Source: UBA3537 sp965658025
Lineage (GTDB): Bacteria > Bacteroidota > Bacteroidia > Flavobacteriales > Flavobacteriaceae
Length of the DNA stretch: 64,000 nt
NCBI GenBank assembly: GCA_965658025.1
Contig: CBFHQL010000006.1
Span: 62,001 to 126,000 of the forward strand
Reading direction: 5' to 3'
The notes beneath the pieces were generated by a model. That model had not been told where the DNA came from. It saw only the letters and a program-made list of their open reading frames with translations, and ran no database searches. A program made the translations under genes and the position numbers. Shown here piece by piece: positions 52,664-62,300 of this stretch (position 1 is its first letter; every line of letters starts with the position of its first letter).

Positions 52664-53221
52664 ATGTCAGAGCAAAAGGAAGAGAAAAAGTGGTATGTTG
52701 TTCGTGCTGTAAGCGGACAAGAAAACAAAATCAAGACGTATATCGAGACCGAAATTTCTCGTTTGGGTTTAGATAACTTTGTAGATCAAGTCCTTGTGCC
52801 TACAGAAAATGTAATTCAAATCCGTAACGGAAAAAAAGTACAAAAAGAGAAAGTATATTTTCCTGGCTACATCATGGTTCAAGCCAATTTGAGTGGAGAA
52901 ATTCCACACATCATAAAATCCATCACCAATGTAATCGGATTTTTGGGAGAAACAAAAGGTGGAGAACCTGTGCCACTACGTCAGTCAGAAGTTAATAGAA
53001 TGCTCGGTAAAGTTGATGAATTGGCGCTTGAAGCTGATCAAAACGTTGCTATTCCATTTGTTATTGGCGAAACAGTAAAAGTAATCGACGGTCCATTCAA
53101 TGGTTTTGATGGTTCTGTAGAGAAAATAAATGAAGAAAAGCGTAAGCTTGAGGTTATGGTAAAGATTTTCGGAAGAAAAACACCACTAGAACTCAGCTAT
53201 ATGCAAGTAGATAAAATTTAA
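52664..53221 (+). CDS. nusG: Transcription termination/antitermination factor NusG
   Basis: NusG binds RNA polymerase and links it to Rho or the ribosome. The 185-residue protein has the NGN domain (W-Y-V-V-R-A-V-S-G-Q-E-N-K-I at the start, then Y-F-P-G-Y-I-M-V) and the C-terminal KOW domain (V-K-V-I-D-G-P-F-N-G-F-D-G). It starts 10 bases after secE. Confidence 0.97.
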   Translation: MSEQKEEKKWYVVRAVSGQENKIKTYIETEISRLGLDNFVDQVLVPTENVIQIRNGKKVQKEKVYFPGYIMVQANLSGEIPHIIKSITNVIGFLGETKGGEPVPLRQSEVNRMLGKVDELALEADQNVAIPFVIGETVKVIDGPFNGFDGSVEKINEEKRKLEVMVKIFGRKTPLELSYMQVDKI

Positions 53222-53243
53222 TAATTGTTACAATTAACACGGT

Positions 53244-53274
53244 TTGTATTTTCAGCTTCCACTTTTAAATACAA
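53244..53274 (+). promoter_or_regulatory. Stem-loop in the rplK leader
   Basis: TTGTATTT and AAATACAA pair around a 15-base loop between nusG and rplK. It could serve L1 autoregulation as in the E. coli L11 operon, but no L1-like binding motif is evident. Confidence 0.35.
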
Positions 53275-53291
53275 GTCACTAAAAATTAAAA

Positions 53292-53732
53292 ATGGCAAAA
53301 GAACTAGACAAAGTAGTTAAACTACAAGTTAGGGGAGGTGCAGCGAATCCATCGCCACCGGTTGGACCCGCTTTAGGTGCTGCTGGGGTCAATATCATGG
53401 AGTTTTGTAAGCAGTTTAATGCACGAACTCAAGACAAAGCTGGTAAGGTTTTACCAGTTGTGATATCCGTTTATAAAGACAAATCATTTGAATTTGTCAT
53501 TAAAACTCCTCCAGCTGCAGTGCAATTATTAGAAGCGGCCAAAGTAAAAAAAGGTTCTGGTGAACCACATGTTAAAAAAGTAGCTAAAGTCACTTGGGAT
53601 CAAGTGAAAACTATTGCTGAAGACAAAATGGTAGATTTAAATGCATTTACTATTGAATCTGCAATGAAAATGGTTGCTGGTACTGCCAGATCGATGGGTA
53701 TAACTGTAAAAGGTGGTGAAGCACCCAAATAA
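53292..53732 (+). CDS. rplK: 50S ribosomal protein uL11
   Basis: uL11 binds the GTPase-associated centre of 23S rRNA. The 146-residue protein has the VKLQVRGGAANPSPPVGPALG start with the proline-rich N-terminal domain and the FVIKTPPAA and AKVTWDQVKTIAEDKM C-terminal RNA-binding part. It is followed at 12 bases by rplA. Confidence 0.97.
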   Translation: MAKELDKVVKLQVRGGAANPSPPVGPALGAAGVNIMEFCKQFNARTQDKAGKVLPVVISVYKDKSFEFVIKTPPAAVQLLEAAKVKKGSGEPHVKKVAKVTWDQVKTIAEDKMVDLNAFTIESAMKMVAGTARSMGITVKGGEAPK

Positions 53733-53744
53733 ACTGTATTTGAA

Positions 53745-54437
53745 ATGGCAAGATTAACAAAAAAACAAAAAGAAGCAGTAGCAAAAATTGACAAGAGTAA
53801 ATTCTACTCACTCAGTGAAGCTTCTGCCTTAGTAAAAGAAATATCAAATGCAAAATTTGATGCTTCTATAGACATCGCTGTTCGCCTTGGGGTAGATCCA
53901 AAGAAGGCAAACCAAATGGTGAGAGGTGTTGTATCACTTCCGCATGGAACGGGTAAAGACGTAAAAGTATTGGCACTTGTAACCCCTGACAAAGAACAGG
54001 AAGCAAAAGATGCTGGTGCAGATTTCGTAGGTCTAAATGAATACCTTGATAAAATCAAAGGTGGATGGACAGACGTAGACGTCATCATTACCATGCCAAG
54101 CGTAATGGGTAAATTAGGACCACTAGGTCGTGTATTAGGACCAAGAGGATTGATGCCTAACCCAAAGACTGGAACTGTAACAATGGATATTGCAAAAGCA
54201 GTATCTGAAGTTAAAGCAGGTAAAATAGATTTTAAAGTTGATAAAACAGGGATTATTCATGCAGCTATAGGAAAAGTTTCTTTTTCTGCTGACAAAATTG
54301 AAGGTAATGCCAAAGAATTATTATCCACTCTAATGAAACTAAAACCAACTGCAGCCAAAGGAACCTATGTAAAAAGCATTTTTATGTCCAGTACCATGAG
54401 CCCTAGTATTGCAGTGGATTCAAAAGCAGTTAGTTAG
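53745..54437 (+). CDS. rplA: 50S ribosomal protein uL1
   Basis: uL1 forms the mobile L1 stalk that helps release E-site tRNA, and in E. coli it represses its own operon. The 230-residue protein has SLPHGTGKDVKV, M-P-S-V-M-G-K-L-G-P-L-G-R-V-L-G-P-R-G-L-M-P, and the late KGTYVKSIFMSSTMSPS segment. It starts 12 bases after rplK. Confidence 0.97.
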   Translation: MARLTKKQKEAVAKIDKSKFYSLSEASALVKEISNAKFDASIDIAVRLGVDPKKANQMVRGVVSLPHGTGKDVKVLALVTPDKEQEAKDAGADFVGLNEYLDKIKGGWTDVDVIITMPSVMGKLGPLGRVLGPRGLMPNPKTGTVTMDIAKAVSEVKAGKIDFKVDKTGIIHAAIGKVSFSADKIEGNAKELLSTLMKLKPTAAKGTYVKSIFMSSTMSPSIAVDSKAVS

Positions 54438-54453
54438 GCGTTAAACATATATT

Positions 54454-54975
54454 ATGACAAGAGAAGAAAAATCAAAAGTAATAAAGGAGTTAACTGCCCA
54501 ATTAGCTGAAAGTTCAAATTTTTATTTGACCGATATTTCAGGACTAAACGCAGGAACAACTTCCGCACTACGACGTGCATGTTTCAAAGCAAACGTGCAA
54601 CTTTCTGTAGTAAAGAATACCTTGCTCGAAAAAGCAATGGAAGCTTCAGACAAAGATTTTGGAGATTTACCAACAACATTAAAAGGTAATACTTCAGTCA
54701 TGTACTCTGAAACTGGAAACGCCCCCGCAAAAGTAATCAAAGCTTTCCGTAAAAAATCTGAAAAGCCCTTTTTGAAAGGTGCCTACATAGAGGAAGCCGT
54801 TTACATTGGGGACGATCAATTAGACATGTTAGTAGACATCAAATCGAAAGAAGAACTCATTGGAGAAATCATCGGATTACTTCAATCGCCAGCCAAAAAT
54901 GTGGTTTCGGCACTTCAATCGGGTGGTAGTAAACTTTCAGGAATAATTAAAACGTTATCTCAAAAAGAGGGATAA
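54454..54975 (+). CDS. rplJ: 50S ribosomal protein uL10
   Basis: uL10 anchors bL12 dimers at the stalk base. The 173-residue protein has the N-terminal rRNA-binding region (FYLTDISGLNAGTTSALRR, V-V-K-N-T-L) and a C-terminal helix for bL12. Only 16 bases separate it from rplA, so the long L10 leader of E. coli is absent here. Confidence 0.96.
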   Translation: MTREEKSKVIKELTAQLAESSNFYLTDISGLNAGTTSALRRACFKANVQLSVVKNTLLEKAMEASDKDFGDLPTTLKGNTSVMYSETGNAPAKVIKAFRKKSEKPFLKGAYIEEAVYIGDDQLDMLVDIKSKEELIGEIIGLLQSPAKNVVSALQSGGSKLSGIIKTLSQKEG

Positions 54976-55043
54976 ACCTAAACGCGCACGCACTTACACA
55001 ATTATAAATTATTATTAAAACACATTATTAAAACGATAGAAAA

Positions 55044-55421
55044 ATGGCAGATTTAAAAGATTTCGCAGAACAATTAGTAAACTTAACAGTAAAAGAAGTA
55101 AACGAGCTTGCTACAATTTTAAAAGATGAGTATGGTATTGAGCCTGCTGCTGCTGCAGTTGCAGTTGCTGCTGGTGGAGCTGCTGCTGGTGGTGATGCCG
55201 CTGAAGAGCAAACAGAATTTGATGTTATACTTAAAGCAGCAGGTGGTTCTAAACTTGCAGTTGTAAAACTCGTTAAAGAACTTACAGGTCTTGGCTTGAA
55301 AGAAGCTAAAGGTCTTGTAGATGACGCACCAAGTGCGATCAAAGAAGGTGTCTCTAAAGATGAAGCTGAAGGGCTTAAAAATTCTTTAGAAGAGGCTGGA
55401 GCTGAGGTTGAGCTTAAGTAA
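55044..55421 (+). CDS. rplL: 50S ribosomal protein bL12
   Basis: bL12 dimers recruit translation factors to the ribosome. The 125-residue acidic protein has the N-terminal dimer domain, a long Ala/Gly-rich hinge, and the conserved C-terminal domain T-E-F-D-V-I-L-K-A-A-G-G-S-K-L-A-V-V-K, G-L-G-L-K-E-A-K-G-L-V. A hairpin follows before rpoB. Confidence 0.97.
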   Translation: MADLKDFAEQLVNLTVKEVNELATILKDEYGIEPAAAAVAVAAGGAAAGGDAAEEQTEFDVILKAAGGSKLAVVKLVKELTGLGLKEAKGLVDDAPSAIKEGVSKDEAEGLKNSLEEAGAEVELK

Positions 55422-55443
55422 GCTTAGCTTTCCCAAACTTAAC

Positions 55444-55487
55444 GGTTTAGGTCACAGGACAGGACGTTCTGAGACCTAAACCCTTTT
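55444..55487 (+). terminator. Stem-loop between rplL and rpoB (attenuator-like)
   Basis: GGTTTAGGTC and GACCTAAACC form a perfect 10-bp stem around a 19-base loop that can fold a second small stem (AGGAC/GTTCT). CTTTTG follows. E. coli has a partial terminator and an RNase III site at this place, so a similar attenuator or processing role is inferred. Confidence 0.55.
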
Positions 55488-55545
55488 GTGTATAAAGACA
55501 TATGCACCAATAAATTTTATTTTTTAATTAATAATTCGTCCGTCG

Positions 55546-58500
55546 ATGCGCGCAAAAAAAGCTGAACGATTAAATTTCTCGTCTATTGTCAATAGAACTG
55601 AATATCCAGATTTCCTTGATATTCAAATAAAATCCTTCCAGGATTTTTTCCAGTTAGAAACAAAATCAGATGAAAGAGCCGATGAAGGTCTTTTTAATAC
55701 CTTCATGGAAAACTTTCCAATAACAGACACTCGTAACCAATTTGTTTTAGAATTTTTAGATTACTTTGTAGATCCACCACGTTACACGATTGAAGAATGT
55801 ATCGAAAGAGGGTTGACTTACTCGGTACCCCTAAAAGCACGTCTAAAACTGTATTGTACAGATCCAGAACACGAAGATTTTGAAACCATCGTACAGGATG
55901 TATACCTGGGTACAATCCCATACATGACACCAAGCGGTACGTTCTGTATCAATGGTGCCGAGCGTGTAGTCGTATCACAATTACACAGATCACCAGGAGT
56001 ATTCTTTGGCCAATCATTTCACGCCAATGGTACAAAATTATATTCAGCACGTGTTATCCCATTCAAAGGCTCATGGATTGAATTTGCTACGGACATCAAC
56101 AGCGTTATGTACGCTTACATCGACCGTAAGAAAAAATTACCTGTAACAACACTCTTTAGAGCGATTGGTTTTGAGCGTGATAAAGACATTCTTGAAATTT
56201 TTGATCTTGCAGAAGAAGTAAAAGTTTCAAAATCAGGATTGAAAAAAGTTATCGGAAGAAAACTCGCCGCACGTGTACTTAATACATGGCATGAAGATTT
56301 CGTGGACGAAGACACAGGAGAAGTTGTTTCTATTGAAAGAAACGAAATTGTATTGGACAGAGATACAATTATTGACAAAGAAAATTCACTTGAGATTCTT
56401 GAATCTGGAACAAAAACTATTTTGCTCCACAAAGAAACATCACAGCAAGGGGATTATGCCATCATTCACAACACACTTCAGAAAGACCCAACAAACTCTG
56501 AAAAAGAAGCTGTAGAACATATCTACAGACAGTTGCGTAATGCAGAGCCGCCAGATGAAGAAACAGCTCGTGGAATTATCGATAAATTATTCTTTAGTGA
56601 CCAACGCTACAATTTAGGAGAAGTTGGACGTTATAGAATGAATAAAAAACTCGGTCTTGATATCGGAATGGACAAGCAAGTCTTGACCAAAGAAGACATC
56701 ATTACCATCATCAAATACCTAATAGAGTTGATTAACTCTAAAGCAGAAATTGATGATATCGACCACCTTTCAAACAGACGTGTTCGAACAGTTGGAGAGC
56801 AATTGTCCTCACAATTTGGCGTAGGTTTGGCGCGTATGGCGCGTACTATTCGAGAACGCATGAATGTTCGTGACAATGAAGTCTTTACACCTATTGATTT
56901 GATCAATGCGAAGACCTTATCTTCTGTCATCAACTCATTTTTTGGAACCAATCAGCTATCTCAGTTTATGGATCAAACAAATCCATTGGCTGAAATCACA
57001 CACAAGCGTCGATTATCGGCTCTTGGACCTGGTGGACTTTCCAGAGAACGTGCTGGATTTGAGGTGCGTGACGTACACTACACCCACTACGGAAGATTAT
57101 GTCCAATTGAAACCCCTGAAGGACCAAACATTGGTTTGATTTCTTCACTTTCTGTATACGCCAAAGTAAATTCAATGGGCTTCATTGAAACGCCATACAG
57201 AAAAGTTGAAAATGCAGTGGTGGATATCAAGGGAGCACCTGTATATTTGAGTGCAGAGGAAGAAGAAGAAAAACTCATTGCTCAGGCCAGTATTCCTGTA
57301 GACAAAAGCGGTAAAATTACATTAGATAAAGTTATTGCTCGTCAAGAAGGAGACTTTCCAGTTATTGAACCAACACAAGTTGATTATACGGACGTTGCAC
57401 CAAATCAAATTTCATCAATTTCGGCTTCGCTTATTCCGTTCCTAGAACACGATGATGCCAACCGTGCCCTGATGGGATCAAACATGATGCGTCAAGCGGT
57501 GCCACTTCTTCGTCCAGAAGCACCTATCGTAGGAACTGGATTAGAGCGTCAAGTTGCGTCAGACTCTAGAGTCTTGGTCAACGCTGAAGCTGATGGTGTG
57601 GTAGAATATGTAGATGCCGATAAAATTGTCATCAAATACAACAGAACCGAAAACGAAAACCTAGTAAGTTTTGATTCTGACACTTACACTTATCCATTAA
57701 CAAAATTCAGAAAAACAAACCAAGGGACTTCAGTAAATCTTAAGGCCATTGTTGAAAAAGGCGACAAGGTCACTAAAGGTCAGGTACTTTGTGAAGGTTA
57801 TGCAACGCAAAATGGAGAACTTGCTTTAGGACGTAACATGAAAGTTGCTTTTATGCCTTGGAAAGGATACAACTTCGAGGATGCTATTGTGATTTCTGAG
57901 AAAGTAGTTCGTGATGATATTTTCACATCTATTCATATCGATGAATATTCATTGGAAGTACGGGATACGAAATTGGGTAATGAAGAATTAACCAATGATA
58001 TTCCAAACGTTTCTGAAGAAGCCACTAAAGATTTGGATGAAAATGGAATGATTCGCATTGGTGCAGAAATTAAGCCAGGCGACATTCTTATTGGTAAAAT
58101 CACACCAAAAGGCGAGTCTGATCCAACCCCAGAAGAAAAACTTTTACGTGCAATATTTGGAGATAAAGCTGGAGATGTCAAAGACGCATCACTTAAAGCA
58201 TCGCCATCATTGCATGGTGTAGTGATTGAGAAAAAACTATTCTCAAGAGCAGTCAAAGACAAGCGTAAACGCGCTCAAGACAAAGAAGATATTTCTAAAC
58301 TTGAAGACACCTATGATGTGAAGTTTGAAGAACTAAAATCTGTTTTAGTTCAAAAACTCTTTTCAATTGTTGGAGGAAAAACAGCACAAGGAATTTTTAA
58401 TGACCTCGGTGAAGAAGTTTTTCCAAAAGGAAAAAAGTTTACCCTTAAAATGCTTAATGCAGTAGACGATTATGCACATTTAGTTGCAGGAAAATGGACT

Positions 58501-59358
58501 ACTGATGCTGATTTGAATAAGTTGGTAAAAGACTTAATCCATAACTACAAGATCAAAGAAAACGACCTTCAAGGATCACTTCGTAGAGAGAAATTCACCA
58601 TTTCTGTTGGAGACGAACTTCCAGCAGGAATCATCAAGCTTGCAAAAGTTTACATCGCTAAAAAGCGTAAACTTAAAGTTGGTGATAAAATGGCTGGACG
58701 CCACGGAAACAAAGGTATTGTAGCGCGTATTGTACGCCACGAAGATATGCCATTCTTAGAAGACGGAACACCAGTAGATATCGTATTGAATCCACTTGGG
58801 GTACCGTCACGAATGAACATCGGTCAGATTTATGAAACTGTTCTTGGTTGGGCAGGTAAAAATCTTGGACGTACGTTTGCAACACCAATTTTTGATGGTG
58901 CAACTTTAGATCAAATCAATGAACTCACAGAAGAGGCAGGTATTCCACAATTCGGGCATACTTACCTTTATGATGGAGGAACTGGTGATCGTTTCGATCA
59001 ACCCGCAACGGTTGGTGTCATCTATATGCTAAAACTAGGGCATATGGTAGACGATAAGATGCACGCTCGTTCCATTGGACCTTATTCTCTCATTACACAA
59101 CAACCTCTTGGTGGTAAAGCACAATTTGGTGGTCAGCGTTTTGGAGAAATGGAAGTCTGGGCTCTAGAAGCATATGGTGCTTCAAGTACGCTTAGAGAAA
59201 TCTTAACTGTAAAATCTGATGACGTTGTTGGTAGAGCCAAAACTTACGAAGCAATCGTAAAAGGGGAGCCAATGCCAGAACCAGGATTACCAGAGTCGTT
59301 CAACGTATTGATGCACGAACTCAAAGGATTAGGATTAGACATCAGATTAGAGGAATAA
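55546..59358 (+). CDS. rpoB: DNA-directed RNA polymerase beta subunit
   Basis: The beta subunit forms half of the polymerase active-site cleft. The 1270-residue length is normal for Bacteroidota. The rifampicin-binding region shows the wild-type residues Asp476, His486 and Ser491 (E. coli 516, 526, 531), so known high-level rifampicin-resistance changes are not present. Further hallmarks are H-Y-T-H-Y-G-R-L-C-P-I-E-T-P-E-G-P-N and the late K-M-A-G-R-H-G-N-K-G. rpoC follows after 25 bases. Confidence 0.98.
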   Translation: MRAKKAERLNFSSIVNRTEYPDFLDIQIKSFQDFFQLETKSDERADEGLFNTFMENFPITDTRNQFVLEFLDYFVDPPRYTIEECIERGLTYSVPLKARLKLYCTDPEHEDFETIVQDVYLGTIPYMTPSGTFCINGAERVVVSQLHRSPGVFFGQSFHANGTKLYSARVIPFKGSWIEFATDINSVMYAYIDRKKKLPVTTLFRAIGFERDKDILEIFDLAEEVKVSKSGLKKVIGRKLAARVLNTWHEDFVDEDTGEVVSIERNEIVLDRDTIIDKENSLEILESGTKTILLHKETSQQGDYAIIHNTLQKDPTNSEKEAVEHIYRQLRNAEPPDEETARGIIDKLFFSDQRYNLGEVGRYRMNKKLGLDIGMDKQVLTKEDIITIIKYLIELINSKAEIDDIDHLSNRRVRTVGEQLSSQFGVGLARMARTIRERMNVRDNEVFTPIDLINAKTLSSVINSFFGTNQLSQFMDQTNPLAEITHKRRLSALGPGGLSRERAGFEVRDVHYTHYGRLCPIETPEGPNIGLISSLSVYAKVNSMGFIETPYRKVENAVVDIKGAPVYLSAEEEEEKLIAQASIPVDKSGKITLDKVIARQEGDFPVIEPTQVDYTDVAPNQISSISASLIPFLEHDDANRALMGSNMMRQAVPLLRPEAPIVGTGLERQVASDSRVLVNAEADGVVEYVDADKIVIKYNRTENENLVSFDSDTYTYPLTKFRKTNQGTSVNLKAIVEKGDKVTKGQVLCEGYATQNGELALGRNMKVAFMPWKGYNFEDAIVISEKVVRDDIFTSIHIDEYSLEVRDTKLGNEELTNDIPNVSEEATKDLDENGMIRIGAEIKPGDILIGKITPKGESDPTPEEKLLRAIFGDKAGDVKDASLKASPSLHGVVIEKKLFSRAVKDKRKRAQDKEDISKLEDTYDVKFEELKSVLVQKLFSIVGGKTAQGIFNDLGEEVFPKGKKFTLKMLNAVDDYAHLVAGKWTTDADLNKLVKDLIHNYKIKENDLQGSLRREKFTISVGDELPAGIIKLAKVYIAKKRKLKVGDKMAGRHGNKGIVARIVRHEDMPFLEDGTPVDIVLNPLGVPSRMNIGQIYETVLGWAGKNLGRTFATPIFDGATLDQINELTEEAGIPQFGHTYLYDGGTGDRFDQPATVGVIYMLKLGHMVDDKMHARSIGPYSLITQQPLGGKAQFGGQRFGEMEVWALEAYGASSTLREILTVKSDDVVGRAKTYEAIVKGEPMPEPGLPESFNVLMHELKGLGLDIRLEE

Positions 59359-59383
59359 AAACATTATCATATACCATAAAAAA

Positions 59384-62300
59384 ATGGCAAGAAAACAAGA
59401 TAATACAACACAAAAGAAGTTTAACAAAATTTCGATAGGTCTCGCTTCGCCAGAATCTATTTTAGCAGATTCAAGAGGAGAGGTTCTTAAACCAGAAACC
59501 ATTAATTACAGAACCCACAAACCAGAACGTGACGGTTTGTTCTGTGAACGTATTTTTGGTCCTGTAAAAGATTACGAATGTGCCTGTGGAAAATATAAAC
59601 GTATTCGCTACAAAGGCATTATTTGTGACCGTTGTGGTGTGGAAGTTACAGAGAAAAAAGTACGTCGTGAGCGTGTAGGGCATATCAATTTGGTTGTTCC
59701 TGTAGCGCACATTTGGTACTTCCGTTCTTTACCAAACAAAATCGGTTATCTTCTTGGGTTACCATCTAAGAAATTAGACATGATCATTTACTACGAACGT
59801 TACGTGGTGATTCAGCCAGGAACTGCTGAAAATGAAGAAGGTGAACCCGTTAAGAAAATGGATTTCCTTACGGAAGAAGAGTACTTGAATATTATGGAAG
59901 CACTTCCACAAGAAAATCAGTACTTAGAAGATTCAGACCCTAACAAATTCATCGCAAAGATGGGTGCAGAATGTCTGATTGAATTGTTGTCGCGTATCAA
60001 TTTAGAGGAATTGTCTTTTGAATTACGCCACAAGGCCAATACAGAAACTTCAAAACAACGTAAAACAGAAGCATTAAAGCGTCTTCAAGTTGTTGAAGCG
60101 TTAAAAGATGGTAATCAAAACCGTGAGAATAAACCAGAGTGGATGATCATGAAAGCCATTCCAGTTATTCCACCAGAATTACGTCCATTGGTACCACTAG
60201 ACGGTGGTCGTTTTGCAACTTCGGATTTGAATGATTTGTACCGACGTGTAATCATCAGAAATAACCGTTTGAAGCGTTTGGTAGAAATCAAAGCGCCTGA
60301 GGTGATCTTGAGAAATGAAAAGCGTATGCTTCAAGAATCTGTAGATTCACTTTTCGATAATACGCGTAAATCTTCGGCGGTTAAAACAGATTCTAACCGA
60401 CCTTTAAAATCACTTTCAGATTCATTGAAAGGAAAGCAAGGGCGTTTCCGTCAAAACTTACTGGGTAAACGTGTCGATTATTCAGCACGTTCTGTAATTG
60501 TTGTTGGACCAGAATTAAAATTATTTGAATGTGGATTGCCAAAAAATATGGCCGCAGAATTATACAAGCCTTTCATCATCCGAAAACTGATTGAAAGAGG
60601 AATTGTAAAAACTGTAAAATCTGCAAAGAAAATTATTGACAAAAAAGAACCCGTGGTTTGGGATATTTTGGAAAATGTTTTGAAAGGACATCCAGTACTC
60701 CTAAACCGTGCGCCAACCTTACACCGTTTGGGTATCCAAGCATTTCAGCCAAAACTCATCGAAGGAAAAGCAATTCAATTGCATCCCCTTGTATGTACGG
60801 CTTTTAATGCCGATTTTGATGGTGATCAAATGGCAGTACATTTACCACTTGGACCAGAAGCAATTTTGGAAGCGCAACTGTTGATGCTTGCATCGCACAA
60901 CATTTTGAATCCAGCCAATGGTTCGCCAGTAACTGTACCTTCTCAAGACATGGTACTTGGTTTGTACTACATGACCAAGTTGCGTAAGTCTACAAAAGAC
61001 GTTAAAATCACAGGAGAAGGATTAACGTTCTATTCTCCAGAAGAAGTCATCATTGCGTACAATGAAAAACGTGTCGATTTGAATGCTCAAATTCGTGTAC
61101 GTACCGAAGATTTCAATGATGAAGGTGAATTAGCGACGCAAATTATTAAAACCACCGTTGGTCGTGTACTTTTCAACGAAAAAGTACCTGCTGCTGCAGG
61201 ATACATCAATGAAGTTTTGACGAAAAAATCGCTTCGCGATATCATCCACGGAATTTTGAAAGCAACTTCTGTTCCAGAAACAGCTGCATTCCTTGATGAA
61301 ATCAAATCATTAGGATACAATTTCGCCTTTAAAGGTGGATTGTCTTTTAGTCTTGGAGATATTATCATCCCACAAGAAAAGCATGCAATGATCGATTCAG
61401 CAAACAAACAAGTTGATGGGATTATGGCCAACTACAACATGGGATTGATTACAAATAATGAGCGCTACAATCAAGTGATTGATATTTGGACTTCTACAAA
61501 CGCCGAACTTACGGAACTTTCTATGAAACGAATCCGTGAAGATCAGCAAGGGTTTAACTCTGTGTATATGATGCTTGATTCGGGTGCACGTGGATCTAAA
61601 GAACAAATTCGTCAGTTGACTGGTATGCGTGGATTGATGGCCAAGCCAAAGAAATCTAATGCTGGTGGTGGAGAAATTATTGAAAATCCAATTCTTTCTA
61701 ACTTTAAAGAAGGACTTTCAATTTTGGAATACTTTATTTCTACGCACGGTGCGCGTAAAGGTCTTGCCGATACCGCACTAAAAACAGCCGATGCAGGTTA
61801 CCTAACACGTCGATTAGTAGATGTTTCTCAAGACGTTATCGTAAATACTGACGACTGTGGTACATTGCGCGGAATTACAGTAACCTCGCTCAAGAAAAAC
61901 GAAGAAGTTGTAGAGAAATTAGAAGAACGTATTGTAGGACGTACCTCATTGGATGATGTGTATGATCCTATTACTGAGGAACTTCTTGTTGCTGCAGGTG
62001 AACATATCAGTGAAGCGATTGCAAAGAAAATCGAAGCATCGCCAATAGATTCTATTGAAGTTCGTTCTGCATTGACTTGTGAAGCCAAAACCGGTATTTG
62101 TGCCAAATGTTACGGAAGAAACCTTGCCACTGGAAAGATGGTACAAAAAGGAGAAGCTGTTGGCGTTGTTGCTGCACAATCCATTGGAGAACCAGGAACA
62201 CAGCTTACACTTCGTACGTTCCACGTAGGTGGTATTGCAGGAAACATTTCAGAAGAAAACAACCTAGCGGCCAAGTTTGATGGTGTAGCTGAAATCGAAG

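Noticed and set aside
54438..54453. L10 leader (RNA element before rplJ)
   Set aside because: Only 16 bases separate rplA and rplJ, too short for the known structure.
55546..59358. Rifampicin-resistance change in rpoB
   Set aside because: Asp476, His486 and Ser491 and the surrounding residues are the wild-type ones.
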